DNA of 64,000 nucleotides from an uncultured Bacteroidales bacterium (GCA_902780495.1 CACZFM010000003.1:37179-101178), one strand, 5' to 3'. Numbered from the stretch's first letter, positions 23,120-30,659 are shown. Numbers and translations are program-made. The notes: generated by a model not told the origin, from the sequence alone.

Positions 23120-23434
23120 CTACTCACATACCGATTTGACGGGGATAATATAAGATTGTATTTCAGACCACTTGTAGTGTTGCCCGGCGTATTCGGACAA
23201 AAGGTACATTTGCCGAACTGTTCTGTACAAATGTATGTCCTCCGAAGTGATATATCCACCTTTTTGCAATAGTTCCAAACCAATAGTCTCTGTCTCGTAG
23301 TGGGAACGTGTCTCTCTGTTTAACACAGACAACATTGCTTTTACACTTCTGAACAACCGGTCAAAAAGCCAATATAGAGTTGCAGAGGCGTCCTTTGTCT
23401 GAATAGCCAGATTCAAATAATCCTTATCTTTCAT
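23120..23434 (-). CDS. Small helical protein, 104 aa, last gene of the caspase operon
   Basis: The protein is predicted fully helical with no signal peptide. Aromatic and basic residues are spread along it (LYWLFDRLFRSVKAML near residues 20-35; VRQMYLLSEYAGQHY near 73-87). It begins 40 bases after the caspase gene and ends just before the operon terminator. The size and helix pattern would suit a four-helix bundle, including HEPN-like domains, but the catalytic R-x4-6-H motif of HEPN RNases is not visible. Function is unknown. Confidence 0.55.
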   Translation of the reverse strand: MKDKDYLNLAIQTKDASATLYWLFDRLFRSVKAMLSVLNRETRSHYETETIGLELLQKGGYITSEDIHLYRTVRQMYLLSEYAGQHYKWSEIQSYIIPVKSVCE

Positions 23435-23474
23435 TATCCCTGAAAATAATCAAACCGAGAACTAATACTACGTT

Positions 23475-24830
23475 TTATTTCAATTTCATATTTTTCCACA
23501 TTGAGGCGGCTTTCGGAGAAGTGGCCACTACCGGCGTCTGCGGCTTTTCGTTCAACAAGAAAGCATCTTTCTTTACATTCTTGCTGATGTAAGTAGCCAA
23601 ATCCTCGTAAGTTACATTACCTTCTGTTTCCTGCAATTTCTTGAGCAAATAATAAGTAAACAATCCGTGCTGCTTCTCTTCGTACGTCATAGCTGTTTCG
23701 TCACCACTGGAAGCAGAGAATACAACCGCTTTTCCTTCGATTGTCTCTTTCTTTGCCTCACGTGCGACACCACGCGCAGCTATCAACATGCTACCCTCTT
23801 TGTTTGCGCCCGTAAAGCAAGCATCCATAAAATAGGTGATACTTGCTGCCTTCGTGTCTGCTAACGTTTTATATAAACGATTCAAACTATAGCAAGTAGC
23901 GGTGTTAGTACCTTTGCCATCTACAGGAATAATATACGCTTCATTTGTTTTCTCGTCAGGAATACCATGACCGCAATAATATACAATGGCACGACTTCCT
24001 TCGAAATTATTTAGCGCATAACTCAACCAATCTACACCTCCGGATAAAACGCCGTATGTAGCATTTGGACAATAACGGATTTGACGCTCGGGAATACCTA
24101 ATGTTTTAAGACAATACTCCTTGAATGTTTCACCATCATACGAAGCAAAGTTTACATTGTCAAGGAATTGGTATTCCTCATTAGCAACGATAAGAACATA
24201 TGTGTCATCTGCTGCTTTTTTAGTTGTCGGGATATTTTGATCTACATCAGAAAGCACACGTTCTTTTTTAGGAGCGGCTGATTGCGATCCTCCTTGTGCA
24301 AGTTGAGTTTGACCATCTTCTATGATTTTCCCAGTTTTTTCATCAATAAGCTTTCCATCTTCTGTATAGAATTTCTCGTCTTTAAAAGCAACAAAACCAG
24401 CATACTGAATCGGGTTAGATCCTTGTTGCTCTTTCTGATATTTCTTCTGGTCTATCTGCGCAATTTTGAATTTCTTTTCATCAATCCGCAAATAATAGTT
24501 TTCGCCAGCAGCCGCATTTACCGTAATTGAATAATCCGGTTGTTTTACTTTTACATCTTCATATGGTGCATTTCCTACATAGCCAGTAATAGTATGACTT
24601 CCAGGCTGGACTTCAATCTTAAAATATTGCAATGTAGCCACTATTCCGAATTTGTGACCATCAATATCAACCCAATGTTGCATCTGATAGTACTTTTTAC
24701 CACCATAGACCGCAGCCATTGCTGCTCCGAAATCGAATGGGCGTAACAAATAAATGTGCGCAGTCTCTTCTGCAAACACTTGCCCAATGGTTAATAGGGC
24801 AATTAAAAGAGCTGATAATTTCTTTTTCAT
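23475..24830 (-). CDS. Exported caspase-family (C14) peptidase with DUF2846-like N-domain, 451 aa
   Basis: The Sec signal peptide ends near residue 20 (GQVFA). Residues about 22-120 resemble DUF2846 (YLLRP, DIDGHKFG, IEVQPGSHTI). A spacer is followed by a caspase p20-like domain with catalytic His288 in YYCGHG and Cys338 in DACFTG; a basic specificity residue cannot be assigned by eye. The enzyme should act in the periplasm or on the cell surface. It lies 6 bases after the DUF4384-like gene. Export sets it apart from cytosolic bacterial caspases that act in abortive infection. Confidence 0.88.
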   Translation of the reverse strand: MKKKLSALLIALLTIGQVFAEETAHIYLLRPFDFGAAMAAVYGGKKYYQMQHWVDIDGHKFGIVATLQYFKIEVQPGSHTITGYVGNAPYEDVKVKQPDYSITVNAAAGENYYLRIDEKKFKIAQIDQKKYQKEQQGSNPIQYAGFVAFKDEKFYTEDGKLIDEKTGKIIEDGQTQLAQGGSQSAAPKKERVLSDVDQNIPTTKKAADDTYVLIVANEEYQFLDNVNFASYDGETFKEYCLKTLGIPERQIRYCPNATYGVLSGGVDWLSYALNNFEGSRAIVYYCGHGIPDEKTNEAYIIPVDGKGTNTATCYSLNRLYKTLADTKAASITYFMDACFTGANKEGSMLIAARGVAREAKKETIEGKAVVFSASSGDETAMTYEEKQHGLFTYYLLKKLQETEGNVTYEDLATYISKNVKKDAFLLNEKPQTPVVATSPKAASMWKNMKLK

Positions 24831-24836
24831 AATAAA

Positions 24837-25679
24837 TCATTTTTTAATTGTTAATACTATTTCTTCTACTTGCGCTGTGGTGTCATACACCCGCAAGCCA
24901 TGAAGCCATTTCTGAAATTTAGCGTTCTCCACTTCGGGCACAAACTCACCTTTGTTGCTCAATGAAATATGAAACTTCTTTTGTGAGAATACTACAATAA
25001 GTGTATTGTTTTCAACGCTTTTTGACGTTGTCAAAATCGTTTCTTCATCGTACGGATATTCAGGATCTTTCGTACAAAGAAAAAGATACTCTTTATTGCT
25101 TTTCACTTCGCGTGCGTTTCCATCACCATTATCGTAAGGCATCATCACATTGACGATTTCGTTATCATCGTCACGAATAAAGACAGCCACATAGCCACTC
25201 GCAGCCGATTTAAATGACAACGAGAAACGGTCGTTATTCTTGAATAATGTGCTCTCAACACCTTTGTTCAATGGTGTAACCTGCAACTCAACAGTACTTT
25301 GTTTCTGTTCACGCACTTTACCACACACTTCTGCATGAATAACCATCATATCGTTGCGATAGTTGACAATAACTTCCGGCTCTTTAGTATCGCTAATCCA
25401 AATACCACGCACTTCGTTTTCGCTATACGAGTTGAAACTGCTATTTGTCTTGCCGTCTTTTGTGTGCATGGCCGTAGTATTAGTCTGCGAAACGGTAGTG
25501 CCAAACTCATCCGCGATAGCTTTTAATCGAGCTTGAGTGATAGCAGTTTGTTTCGCCTCTGACAGTGTTTGTGTTTCAGGCACAACGTAATCCACCTCGC
25601 CACAGGCATTCACAATTCGTTGGGCATAAACAGCAATCCCCAAAGACATTAAAGCAAATATAACGAATCCTCGTTTCAC
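24837..25679 (-). CDS. Exported DUF4384-like protein, 280 aa
   Basis: The signal peptide ends near residue 19 (AVYA). The N-terminal part (about 25-115) has the pattern of envelope proteins related to LPP20/FlgT N-domains (AKQTAITQARLKAIADEFG). Residues about 140-235 match DUF4384 (DRFSLSFKSAASGYVAVFI, then VNVMMPYDNGDG). DUF4384 domains are often fused or adjacent to caspases and kinases. Its stop and the upstream gene overlap at base 25679, and 6 bases separate it from the caspase gene, so they are translationally coupled. Confidence 0.8.
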   Translation of the reverse strand: MKRGFVIFALMSLGIAVYAQRIVNACGEVDYVVPETQTLSEAKQTAITQARLKAIADEFGTTVSQTNTTAMHTKDGKTNSSFNSYSENEVRGIWISDTKEPEVIVNYRNDMMVIHAEVCGKVREQKQSTVELQVTPLNKGVESTLFKNNDRFSLSFKSAASGYVAVFIRDDDNEIVNVMMPYDNGDGNAREVKSNKEYLFLCTKDPEYPYDEETILTTSKSVENNTLIVVFSQKKFHISLSNKGEFVPEVENAKFQKWLHGLRVYDTTAQVEEIVLTIKK

Positions 25680-26350
25680 TAGAAGCCTAATGCCTTGTCT
25701 AATTGTTCATGCAAATTAGTACCTTTCTTCTCCAAATCCTCACGAATAGCCTTCTTTGCAGCTGCCTTTGCCATCTCTGCATTGTAAGCAATACGGACAA
25801 GCACTTCGTTGTTTTTGTTTTTAACGATACGGAAGCATTCCATAACAGGCATCGTACGTCCAATGGATTGAGAGATAAGGTTTTTACTTGCCATTACAGA
25901 CTCTGTGATAGAGGCCGCTTCTTCGGGAGAAAGTTGCTTGTTGGCGACTGTGTTTTCAATCAACGCACTCACCTCCGTTTGAATTTGTCCGGCAAGATTC
26001 GTAATGGCCAACGAAGTAGCGGCAGTTTTTGCAGCATCATAATTCTCGCCTATAGATGAGGCTTCTCCCATAATATATTTCGGGAAATTGTATTCATCAT
26101 ACTCATATTGCATTTCAAAGGAACGTTGTAATTGTTTCTCTAACGGAAGTGCCCCTGGTTTTACCTGCCAACCTTCTTTTGCAAGACGTTTGGCCTCCTT
26201 TTTCGTGTTTTTGTCCACTTTGGCTTTCAGTTCTGATTTCGCCATTTTGCGAGTTGCCTCACGCTCTTTTCGAAGTTGTTTGGCATCCTGTGCCATTGTA
26301 ACACTACATGCAACGATTAAGGCCATTGCTACCATCAATAATTTTTTCAT
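25679..26350 (-). CDS. Exported coiled-coil/LPP20-like protein, 223 aa, first gene of the caspase operon
   Basis: I start at ATG 26350 (MKKLLMVAMALIVAC), which gives a signal peptide ending near residue 20 (VTMA). The longer frame to 26551 would translate the structured RNA. A basic helical stretch (residues 22-60) is followed by a domain with YDAAKTAATSLAITNLAGQI, as in LPP20-type envelope proteins. It ends in a helical tail (about 180-220). It lies 80 bases after the terminator of RNA copy B, with no other promoter visible between. A 14-bp near-palindrome lies at 26407-26420. Confidence 0.75.
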   Translation of the reverse strand: MKKLLMVAMALIVACSVTMAQDAKQLRKEREATRKMAKSELKAKVDKNTKKEAKRLAKEGWQVKPGALPLEKQLQRSFEMQYEYDEYNFPKYIMGEASSIGENYDAAKTAATSLAITNLAGQIQTEVSALIENTVANKQLSPEEAASITESVMASKNLISQSIGRTMPVMECFRIVKNKNNEVLVRIAYNAEMAKAAAKKAIREDLEKKGTNLHEQLDKALGF

Positions 26351-26429
26351 GTTGTTTGATGTTTTGATTAGTAATGTTTTTTTAATTTGTATTGATATTT
26401 TGTGTTGTACACATGTATACATATATAAT

Positions 26430-26458
26430 AAAAAACGCGAATAACTGTATGTTATCCG
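26430..26458 (-). terminator. Intrinsic terminator of RNA copy B
   Basis: CGGATAAC and GTTATTCG (one G-U pair) around ATACA are followed by CG and a T6 run. The left arm overlaps the outer helix of copy B. The caspase operon can be expressed from the upstream promoter only if this terminator is bypassed. Confidence 0.7.
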
Positions 26459-26739
26459 TGCTAGTGGTCGTAGGAAATACCTTGCTGTCAGGTAATATAT
26501 AGTTACTCGCGCCGTGTATATATCCACCAGCACACTAAAGGACATAACCATCCTATAGTGTGGGCGAGTTGTACACTCGTGAGCATCTACATTAACTTGT
26601 TTCTGAACAGCTTATGAAAGTTCCTACGTTTCTAGCATCAGATTACAAGCGTGTAAACGCTTTTTCAATATGTCTGCGCAACGCTTTGCGACTTTTCTCC
26701 TATTTTAACGTCTTGGGTTGACGAGATTTTTTTCATTTC
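26430..26739 (-). ncRNA. Structured RNA, copy B (leader of the caspase operon)
   Basis: Transcription is predicted from the promoter at 26745-26776. It shares with copy A the block GCGCA..GACATATTGA..AAGCGTTT and the framed loop AAA/ACCA. Here that loop lies between GCTAG/CTAGC (26632-26636 with 26460-26464) and CGTAGGAA/TTCCTACG (26621-26628 with 26469-26476). An outer helix TGTAATC/GATAACA (26641-26647 with 26450-26456) has one mismatch. The interior is about 100 nt longer than in copy A. It holds extra hairpins, e.g. CACACTA.AGGA with TCCT.TAGTGTG (26531-26562) and CGAGT/ACTCG (26565-26579). It ends at the terminator 26430-26458, upstream of the operon. Confidence 0.7.
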
Positions 26740-26744
26740 CGCTG

Positions 26745-26776
26745 CAAAGGTAGTGCTTTTTTTTGAACTGACCAAA
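26745..26776 (-). promoter_or_regulatory. Promoter of RNA copy B / caspase operon
   Basis: TTTG (26776-26773), 20 bases with an A8 run, TACCTTTG (26752-26745). Confidence 0.75.
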
Positions 26777-26788
26777 TATTTTTGGAAT

Positions 26789-26823
26789 AAAAAAGCGAAG
26801 AAGGTGTATTTCTCCGCTTTTTT
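26789..26823. terminator. Bidirectional terminator upstream of the RNA copy B promoter
   Basis: AAAAAAGCGAAGAA and TTCTCCGCTTTTTT form a 14-bp stem with one mismatch and a 7-base loop. It separates the short transcript from 26940 from RNA copy B. Confidence 0.75.
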
Positions 26824-26934
26824 GATATATTCCTGCTGCTCAAGGTCAGGAAGAGATGGGAAGAGATAGTTGTTATCTTACTTCTGCGCCGTGGGCGGTG
26901 TAGGATTTGCAGTGGCGGCTTTAGCGGCCTTTAT
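26824..26934 (-). other. Short transcript between a promoter and a terminator (small RNA or gene relic)
   Basis: A consensus promoter at 26940-26971 and the terminator 26789-26823 bound about 145 bases. No ATG-started frame fits. An open frame right after the promoter ends at TAA 26878 and would encode an Ala/Lys/Pro/Thr-rich tail (KAAKAATANPTPPTAQK). That resembles the C-terminus of a protein whose body has been deleted. Confidence 0.4.
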
Positions 26935-26939
26935 TCTAT

Positions 26940-26971
26940 CAAAGATAGTGCTTTTTTTTGAGATGTGCAAA
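26940..26971 (-). promoter_or_regulatory. Promoter of the short transcript
   Basis: TTTG (26971-26968), 20 bases with an A8 run, TATCTTTG (26947-26940). Confidence 0.65.
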
Positions 26972-27087
26972 TAAATCTGTCATTTTATTTGCATTTGTCG
27001 TAATTTCGGCCCTCCCTTCTGCCTTACAGCGCAGGGGCCCGCCGAAAGAACGTTCGCGTCCTGCCGGACATACACAGGTCGTTTCGA

Positions 27088-27212
27088 AATGATTTTTTGT
27101 CAGTGCGAAGCACTTTGTTTTTAGCCGTTACTCCCATCACTTTATGCGAGCATAATTGCCGGAAGTAACGACTAAAAACATCAAACTATGTTTGATTTAA
27201 CAAAAAATCATT
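27088..27212. repeat. Cloverleaf-shaped inverted-repeat element
   Basis: Four nested stems fill 125 bases. The outer stem is AATGATTTTTTGT/ACAAAAAATCATT (13 bp, 27088-27100 with 27200-27212). Hairpin one is AGTGC-GAA-GCACT (27102-27114). The middle stem is TTTTTAGCCGTTACT/AGTAACGACTAAAAA (15 positions, one mismatch, 27118-27132 with 27164-27178) with an inner TTATGC/GCATAA. Hairpin three is ATCAAAC-TAT-GTTTGAT (27180-27196). It lies just upstream of the promoter at 27219-27250, so that promoter does not transcribe it. It may be a miniature mobile element or a cruciform/RNA element. Confidence 0.65.
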
Positions 27213-27218
27213 CCAAAA

Positions 27219-27250
27219 TTTGCGTATGTGCAATTTTTGTTGTACTTTTG
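27219..27250 (+). promoter_or_regulatory. Promoter of the YtxH/holin-like operon
   Basis: TTTG (27219-27222), 20 bases, TACTTTTG (27243-27250). Confidence 0.75.
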
Positions 27251-27318
27251 CAGCGGATTTGGATTAGCAAACCCATCTCCCAAATCAGGCTTTTCTCTGC
27301 TTGTCGTTGGCTTAATAA

Positions 27319-27373
27319 CCTACTAATAACCCAATAATCACCCAATAATAGCCTAATAATAACCTAATAATTA
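27319..27373 (+). repeat. Five 11-bp direct repeats in the 5' leader
   Basis: Units CCTACTAATAA, CCCAATAATCA, CCCAATAATAG, CCTAATAATAA and CCTAATAATTA follow without gaps between the promoter and ATG 27388. The 27298-27329 flank and array start recur in inverted orientation at 51522-51598. Confidence 0.85.
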
Positions 27374-27387
27374 TAGCATACGAACCT

Positions 27388-27555
27388 ATGAATATCATGA
27401 AATCCACTGTTATTTTTGCCGCAGGCGCTCTGGTGGGTGCAGCGGCCGTACTGCTGCTTACCACCCCGGCAGGCAAACAACTCCGCGAACAAATCAAAGA
27501 TATGGTAACGGAAGAAACACCGTCCGAAAGCAACGAACCCACCAAAGAGGAGTAA
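27388..27555 (+). CDS. YtxH-like small membrane protein, 55 aa
   Basis: One membrane segment (about residues 7-25, VIFAAGALVGAAAVLLLTT) is followed by PAGKQLREQIKDM and an acidic tail. This is the glycine/alanine membrane anchor plus T-P-x-G-K-x-x-R pattern of YtxH/general-stress small proteins. ATG 27388 is used; ATG 27397 is possible. It is the first gene of a plus operon, ends 4 bases before the holin-like gene, and has the 11-bp array in its leader. Bodies of this family are short, so 55 aa is near normal. Confidence 0.65.
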   Translation: MNIMKSTVIFAAGALVGAAAVLLLTTPAGKQLREQIKDMVTEETPSESNEPTKEE

Positions 27556-27559
27556 AACG

Positions 27560-28051
27560 ATGGAAACAACATTTTACGAAAGCATTAAAAATGAGGCCGT
27601 TACCTACGGCAAATCTATCGGTCGCGTAGGGCAACTGCGCCTGATAGGCATTATCAGCCGCGTATTGGGTCTGTTCCTGCTGATATTCAACATCGTGCTC
27701 TGCGTTTTTGCCCTTTTCGCGTTCGGTGCAGTAGCTGCCATTGACGCCCTTTCCCACTATATGCCCGTATGGGCAGCCGCGCTGATTGCCAGTGCCGTAT
27801 GCCTGCTGCTGATTGCCATCGTAGTGGCTGCACGCAAGCCCCTATTTGTTCATCCGTTCATTGCACTGATGTCCAAACAACTGATTGATACAGAAGAACA
27901 TCTGGAGGTGGAGACCATCAAAGCCGAGCATGAAATGGAGTTACAAACGCTCCGCATCGGGACTAAGATAGAGAATGCAACCCATGACGTGAGTTTCGTT
28001 GTGGGTCTCGGAATGCGTATATGGAAACGATTGTTCGGAAAGAAAGGATAA
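27560..28051 (+). CDS. Holin-X-like (phage holin superfamily III type) membrane protein, 163 aa
   Basis: Two adjacent hydrophobic hairpins (about residues 30-56 and 66-88) lie between a charged N-terminus and a long helical, charged C-terminal part. This is typical of the Actinobacterial holin-X/phage-holin-like family found next to YtxH proteins in Bacteroidetes. Despite the name, no phage genes surround it. It is co-transcribed between the YtxH-like gene (4 bases) and the AI-2E-family gene (6 bases). A general envelope-stress role is inferred from the context. Confidence 0.75.
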   Translation: METTFYESIKNEAVTYGKSIGRVGQLRLIGIISRVLGLFLLIFNIVLCVFALFAFGAVAAIDALSHYMPVWAAALIASAVCLLLIAIVVAARKPLFVHPFIALMSKQLIDTEEHLEVETIKAEHEMELQTLRIGTKIENATHDVSFVVGLGMRIWKRLFGKKG

Positions 28052-28057
28052 GGCGCC

Positions 28058-29125
28058 ATGTTTAGTCGTTTATACGGTGTATTACTGCCTTTCTTTGTCA
28101 GTTTTCTGCTGGCCTATATACTGGATCCTCTGGTATGCTTTTTTCAGAACAAATGCCGTGTGCGCAACCGCGTTCTGGCCGTGTTTCTGACACTGGCGCT
28201 GGTGGTTGGTATTGTCACGGGCGGTATCGCAGCCCTGCGCAAACCGGTGACCCAACAAGTGAATGCCGCCTGGATAGGGTTTCAGAACTATATCGCCAGT
28301 TTCGACATCAATGACTATGTCTCCGCCAAAACACAAGAGAAACTGCTGACATGGAAAGAAGAATGGAGTTGGGAATCCGTGTTGGCCAATCCCGAACTGA
28401 GTTCATCCGTCAAAGACCTGCTGCCGAAAATAGGGAAATGGATTAGCGGCGGCCTGAGTTGGCTGGGCGGATTGATGGTTCTGTTTATGGGATTTCTCTA
28501 TCTGGTTTTTCTAATGATAGACTTCCCCAATATACGCGCCAAGTGGCCGAAGTTCATACCACGCAAGATTCGTCCGCAGGTGGTGACAGTGATGGGTGAT
28601 ATAGACCGAAACATGAATGCCTATTTCCGCGGTCAGGCGATGGTGGCCTCCTGCGTTGGCGTCCTGTTCGCTATCGGTTTCAGCATTATCGGTCTGCCGA
28701 TGGGTATAGCGATGGGTATTATTATCGGCATTCTTAACATGGTGCCGTATATGCAGGCGTTGGGCATTCCCCCGTGCATCATCCTTTGCCTTATCCAGTC
28801 GGCACAGACAGGGCAACCTGTATGGCTCACCATTCTGATGATGGCCATTGTGTTTGTTGTGGTGCAGACCATTCAAGACATGGTTCTTACGCCGAAGATT
28901 ATGGGCAATGTGACCGGTTTGAGTCCTGCAGCTATCTTGCTGAGCCTCAGTATATGGGGTGCGCTGTTGGGCGTTATCGGCATGATTATCGCCTTGCCTC
29001 TTACCACCCTTATCCTTGCTTATTACGACCGCTATGTTGCCAACCGCCGCGTCAGCAGCCGTGCCCGCCAAGCCGACTATCGCGGCAGATTGCGCAGAGT
29101 ACATACAGAGAACGCGACAAATTAA
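28058..29125 (+). CDS. AI-2E family transporter (PerM-like), 355 aa
   Basis: About eight hydrophobic segments are arranged as in the AI-2E/UPF0118 family: an N-terminal pair (residues 5-24 and 40-62), a long soluble stretch (70-125), then six further segments ending near residue 330. The motif IGLPMGIAMGIIIGILNMVPYMQALG (about 212-237) is family-typical. Members export small molecules or ions; the substrate cannot be inferred here. It lies 6 bases after the holin-like gene. Confidence 0.88.
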   Translation: MFSRLYGVLLPFFVSFLLAYILDPLVCFFQNKCRVRNRVLAVFLTLALVVGIVTGGIAALRKPVTQQVNAAWIGFQNYIASFDINDYVSAKTQEKLLTWKEEWSWESVLANPELSSSVKDLLPKIGKWISGGLSWLGGLMVLFMGFLYLVFLMIDFPNIRAKWPKFIPRKIRPQVVTVMGDIDRNMNAYFRGQAMVASCVGVLFAIGFSIIGLPMGIAMGIIIGILNMVPYMQALGIPPCIILCLIQSAQTGQPVWLTILMMAIVFVVVQTIQDMVLTPKIMGNVTGLSPAAILLSLSIWGALLGVIGMIIALPLTTLILAYYDRYVANRRVSSRARQADYRGRLRRVHTENATN

Positions 29126-29135
29126 CCATACAACA

Positions 29136-30386
29136 ATGAAAACATACCCAACTATTAGTATTCTTGCCCTGATACTCGGGCTTTCCACCGCTTGTTCACG
29201 CGAACAGCAATCAACGATGACCTATCCGCAATCCGAATGGGCGGAAGCAGGTGCCATCCTAATGCATACACCCGGACAAGAACTGTTCAACGGTGTTATT
29301 CATCCGTCGGCGGGTCTGTTCGAGGACTATTTTGATGTTGACCTTGCCGCAGCGGAACACCGCAACTATATCCATCAGTTGGAGAAGAACGGTATCCATG
29401 TATATACCGTGGAGAACATTCTTCAGGAAATAGGCATAGATACATTGCGTATGCTTGCTTCCCGCGTGCTGGTGTATGATACCCGCGCCATCCCCGGTGA
29501 AGATGCTGAGGCAACCGAGCAATACCGTCAGGATGTACTTAATAAGATGAGCCGCGCCGACCTGGTGCGTTGCATCTTGCTACAGCCGACAGTGAAACTG
29601 ACACGGACGGACAACAATACGGGATATGAGGCACAGTATATCCAAAATCCTCTGATGAACCTCTATTTCACGCGCGACCAGAGTATCACTACCCCTCGCG
29701 GGCATATCATTTGCCGCATGAACTCATTGCAACGTGCGCCGGAGACCGACATCATCGAGATGTGCTATCACCATCTTGGTTTGCATCCTGTTCTGCGCGT
29801 TGAGGGCGAAGGGCGGTTGGAAGGCGGCGACTATTTCCCTGTCGGCACCGCTTCGTTCATCGGCTGCGGTATGCGTACCAATATAGAGGGAATACGCCAA
29901 CTGATGGAGGCAGACGCGTTCGGGCATGATACAGTGATTGTGGTTCGCGACCATAAGTTCTGGCAGATGCAGATGCACCTTGACACCTACTTCAATATCA
30001 TTGACCGCGACCTATGCACCATGGTTCGCAGCCGTTTGGAAGCCATGGAGGGTCAACCGGAATATGTGACCTGCGACCTGTATGCCCGCCGCCCCGACAG
30101 CAAGAACTATGTGCTTTGGCAGCAAGATATTCCCTTTGTAGAGTATCTTCGCAACCGCGGCATGCAAATTATTCCGATTGACGAGGAAGATGAGATGCAC
30201 TATGCGAACAACTTCCTTACCATTGCTCCTCGTCATATCATGGCCGTGGGCGGTCAAAGTGAAGCGTTGCAGCAACGGCTGAAGGATGCCGGTGTGACAG
30301 TGGAATGGATTCCTCTGGAGAGCCTCATTGACGGCTACGGTGCCGCCCATTGCATGACACAAGTATTGCAGCGCTCGTCCTATTGA
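29136..30386 (+). CDS. Arginine deiminase-like lipoprotein, 416 aa
   Basis: I start at ATG 29136 (MKTYPTISIL), which gives an SPII signal with lipobox LSTAC (Cys20). The mature part matches the guanidine-modifying superfamily in arginine-deiminase form: NLYFTRDQ, an acid-base pair in GRLEGGDYF, GCGMRTN, a catalytic His around MHYANN, and catalytic Cys406 in GAAHCMTQ near the C-terminus. The expected reaction is arginine to citrulline plus ammonia. Normal ADI is cytosolic and sits with arcB/arcC, which are absent here. Envelope anchoring is unusual. The gene starts 11 bases after the AI-2E-family gene. Confidence 0.85.
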   Translation: MKTYPTISILALILGLSTACSREQQSTMTYPQSEWAEAGAILMHTPGQELFNGVIHPSAGLFEDYFDVDLAAAEHRNYIHQLEKNGIHVYTVENILQEIGIDTLRMLASRVLVYDTRAIPGEDAEATEQYRQDVLNKMSRADLVRCILLQPTVKLTRTDNNTGYEAQYIQNPLMNLYFTRDQSITTPRGHIICRMNSLQRAPETDIIEMCYHHLGLHPVLRVEGEGRLEGGDYFPVGTASFIGCGMRTNIEGIRQLMEADAFGHDTVIVVRDHKFWQMQMHLDTYFNIIDRDLCTMVRSRLEAMEGQPEYVTCDLYARRPDSKNYVLWQQDIPFVEYLRNRGMQIIPIDEEDEMHYANNFLTIAPRHIMAVGGQSEALQQRLKDAGVTVEWIPLESLIDGYGAAHCMTQVLQRSSY

Positions 30387-30423
30387 TGGGGATGATTGTA
30401 TCTATTCATTCTCCGAAAATAGG

Positions 30424-30458
30424 CACAAAAAAACGACCTGAACAGTCGTTTTTTTGTG
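30424..30458. terminator. Bidirectional terminator between the deiminase gene and tRNA-Phe
   Basis: CACAAAAAAACGAC and GTCGTTTTTTTGTG form a perfect 14-bp stem with a 7-base loop; the A and T runs serve both strands. It abuts the tRNA 3' end. Confidence 0.9.
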
Positions 30459-30531
30459 TGGTGCCAACGGGAATCGAACCAGTGACACAAGGATTTTCAG
30501 TCCTTTGCTCTACCAACTGAGCTATGGCACC
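30459..30531 (-). tRNA. tRNA-Phe (anticodon GAA)
   Basis: The 73 bases fold as a standard cloverleaf: acceptor GGTGCCA/TGGCACC, D-arm AGCTCAGTTGGTAGAGC, anticodon stem AAGGA/TCCTT with loop CTGAAAA, and T-arm with GGTTCGATTCC. CCA is not encoded. The promoter is at 30571-30602. Confidence 0.97.
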
Positions 30532-30570
30532 TCGCGTTCAACAACAAGGTCGTGATGTCGAAAGCGGGTG

Positions 30571-30602
30571 CAAAAGTACTGCTTTTTTTTGATATGACCA
30601 AA
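30571..30602 (-). promoter_or_regulatory. Promoter of tRNA-Phe
   Basis: TTTG (30602-30599), 20 bases with an A8 run, TACTTTTG (30578-30571). Confidence 0.75.
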
Positions 30603-30628
30603 TTTTTTTGCGATTTTCTTGCAAAAAC

Positions 30629-30659
30629 TTGCAAATTTAGCTATTTTTCTGTATCTTTG
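30629..30659 (+). promoter_or_regulatory. Promoter of trmO
   Basis: TTGC (30629-30632), a 19-base spacer, TATCTTTG (30652-30659); ATG follows at 30692. Confidence 0.65.

Noticed and set aside
26351..26551. Upstream extension of the first caspase-operon gene
   Set aside because: It reads through RNA copy B and its terminator; ATG 26350 gives a proper signal peptide.
27319..27373. 11-bp arrays considered as CRISPR
   Set aside because: Units are directly adjacent, have no spacers, and no cas gene is present.
27560..28051. Holin-like gene as sign of a prophage
   Set aside because: No other phage gene is nearby; this family occurs with YtxH-like proteins in normal chromosomes.
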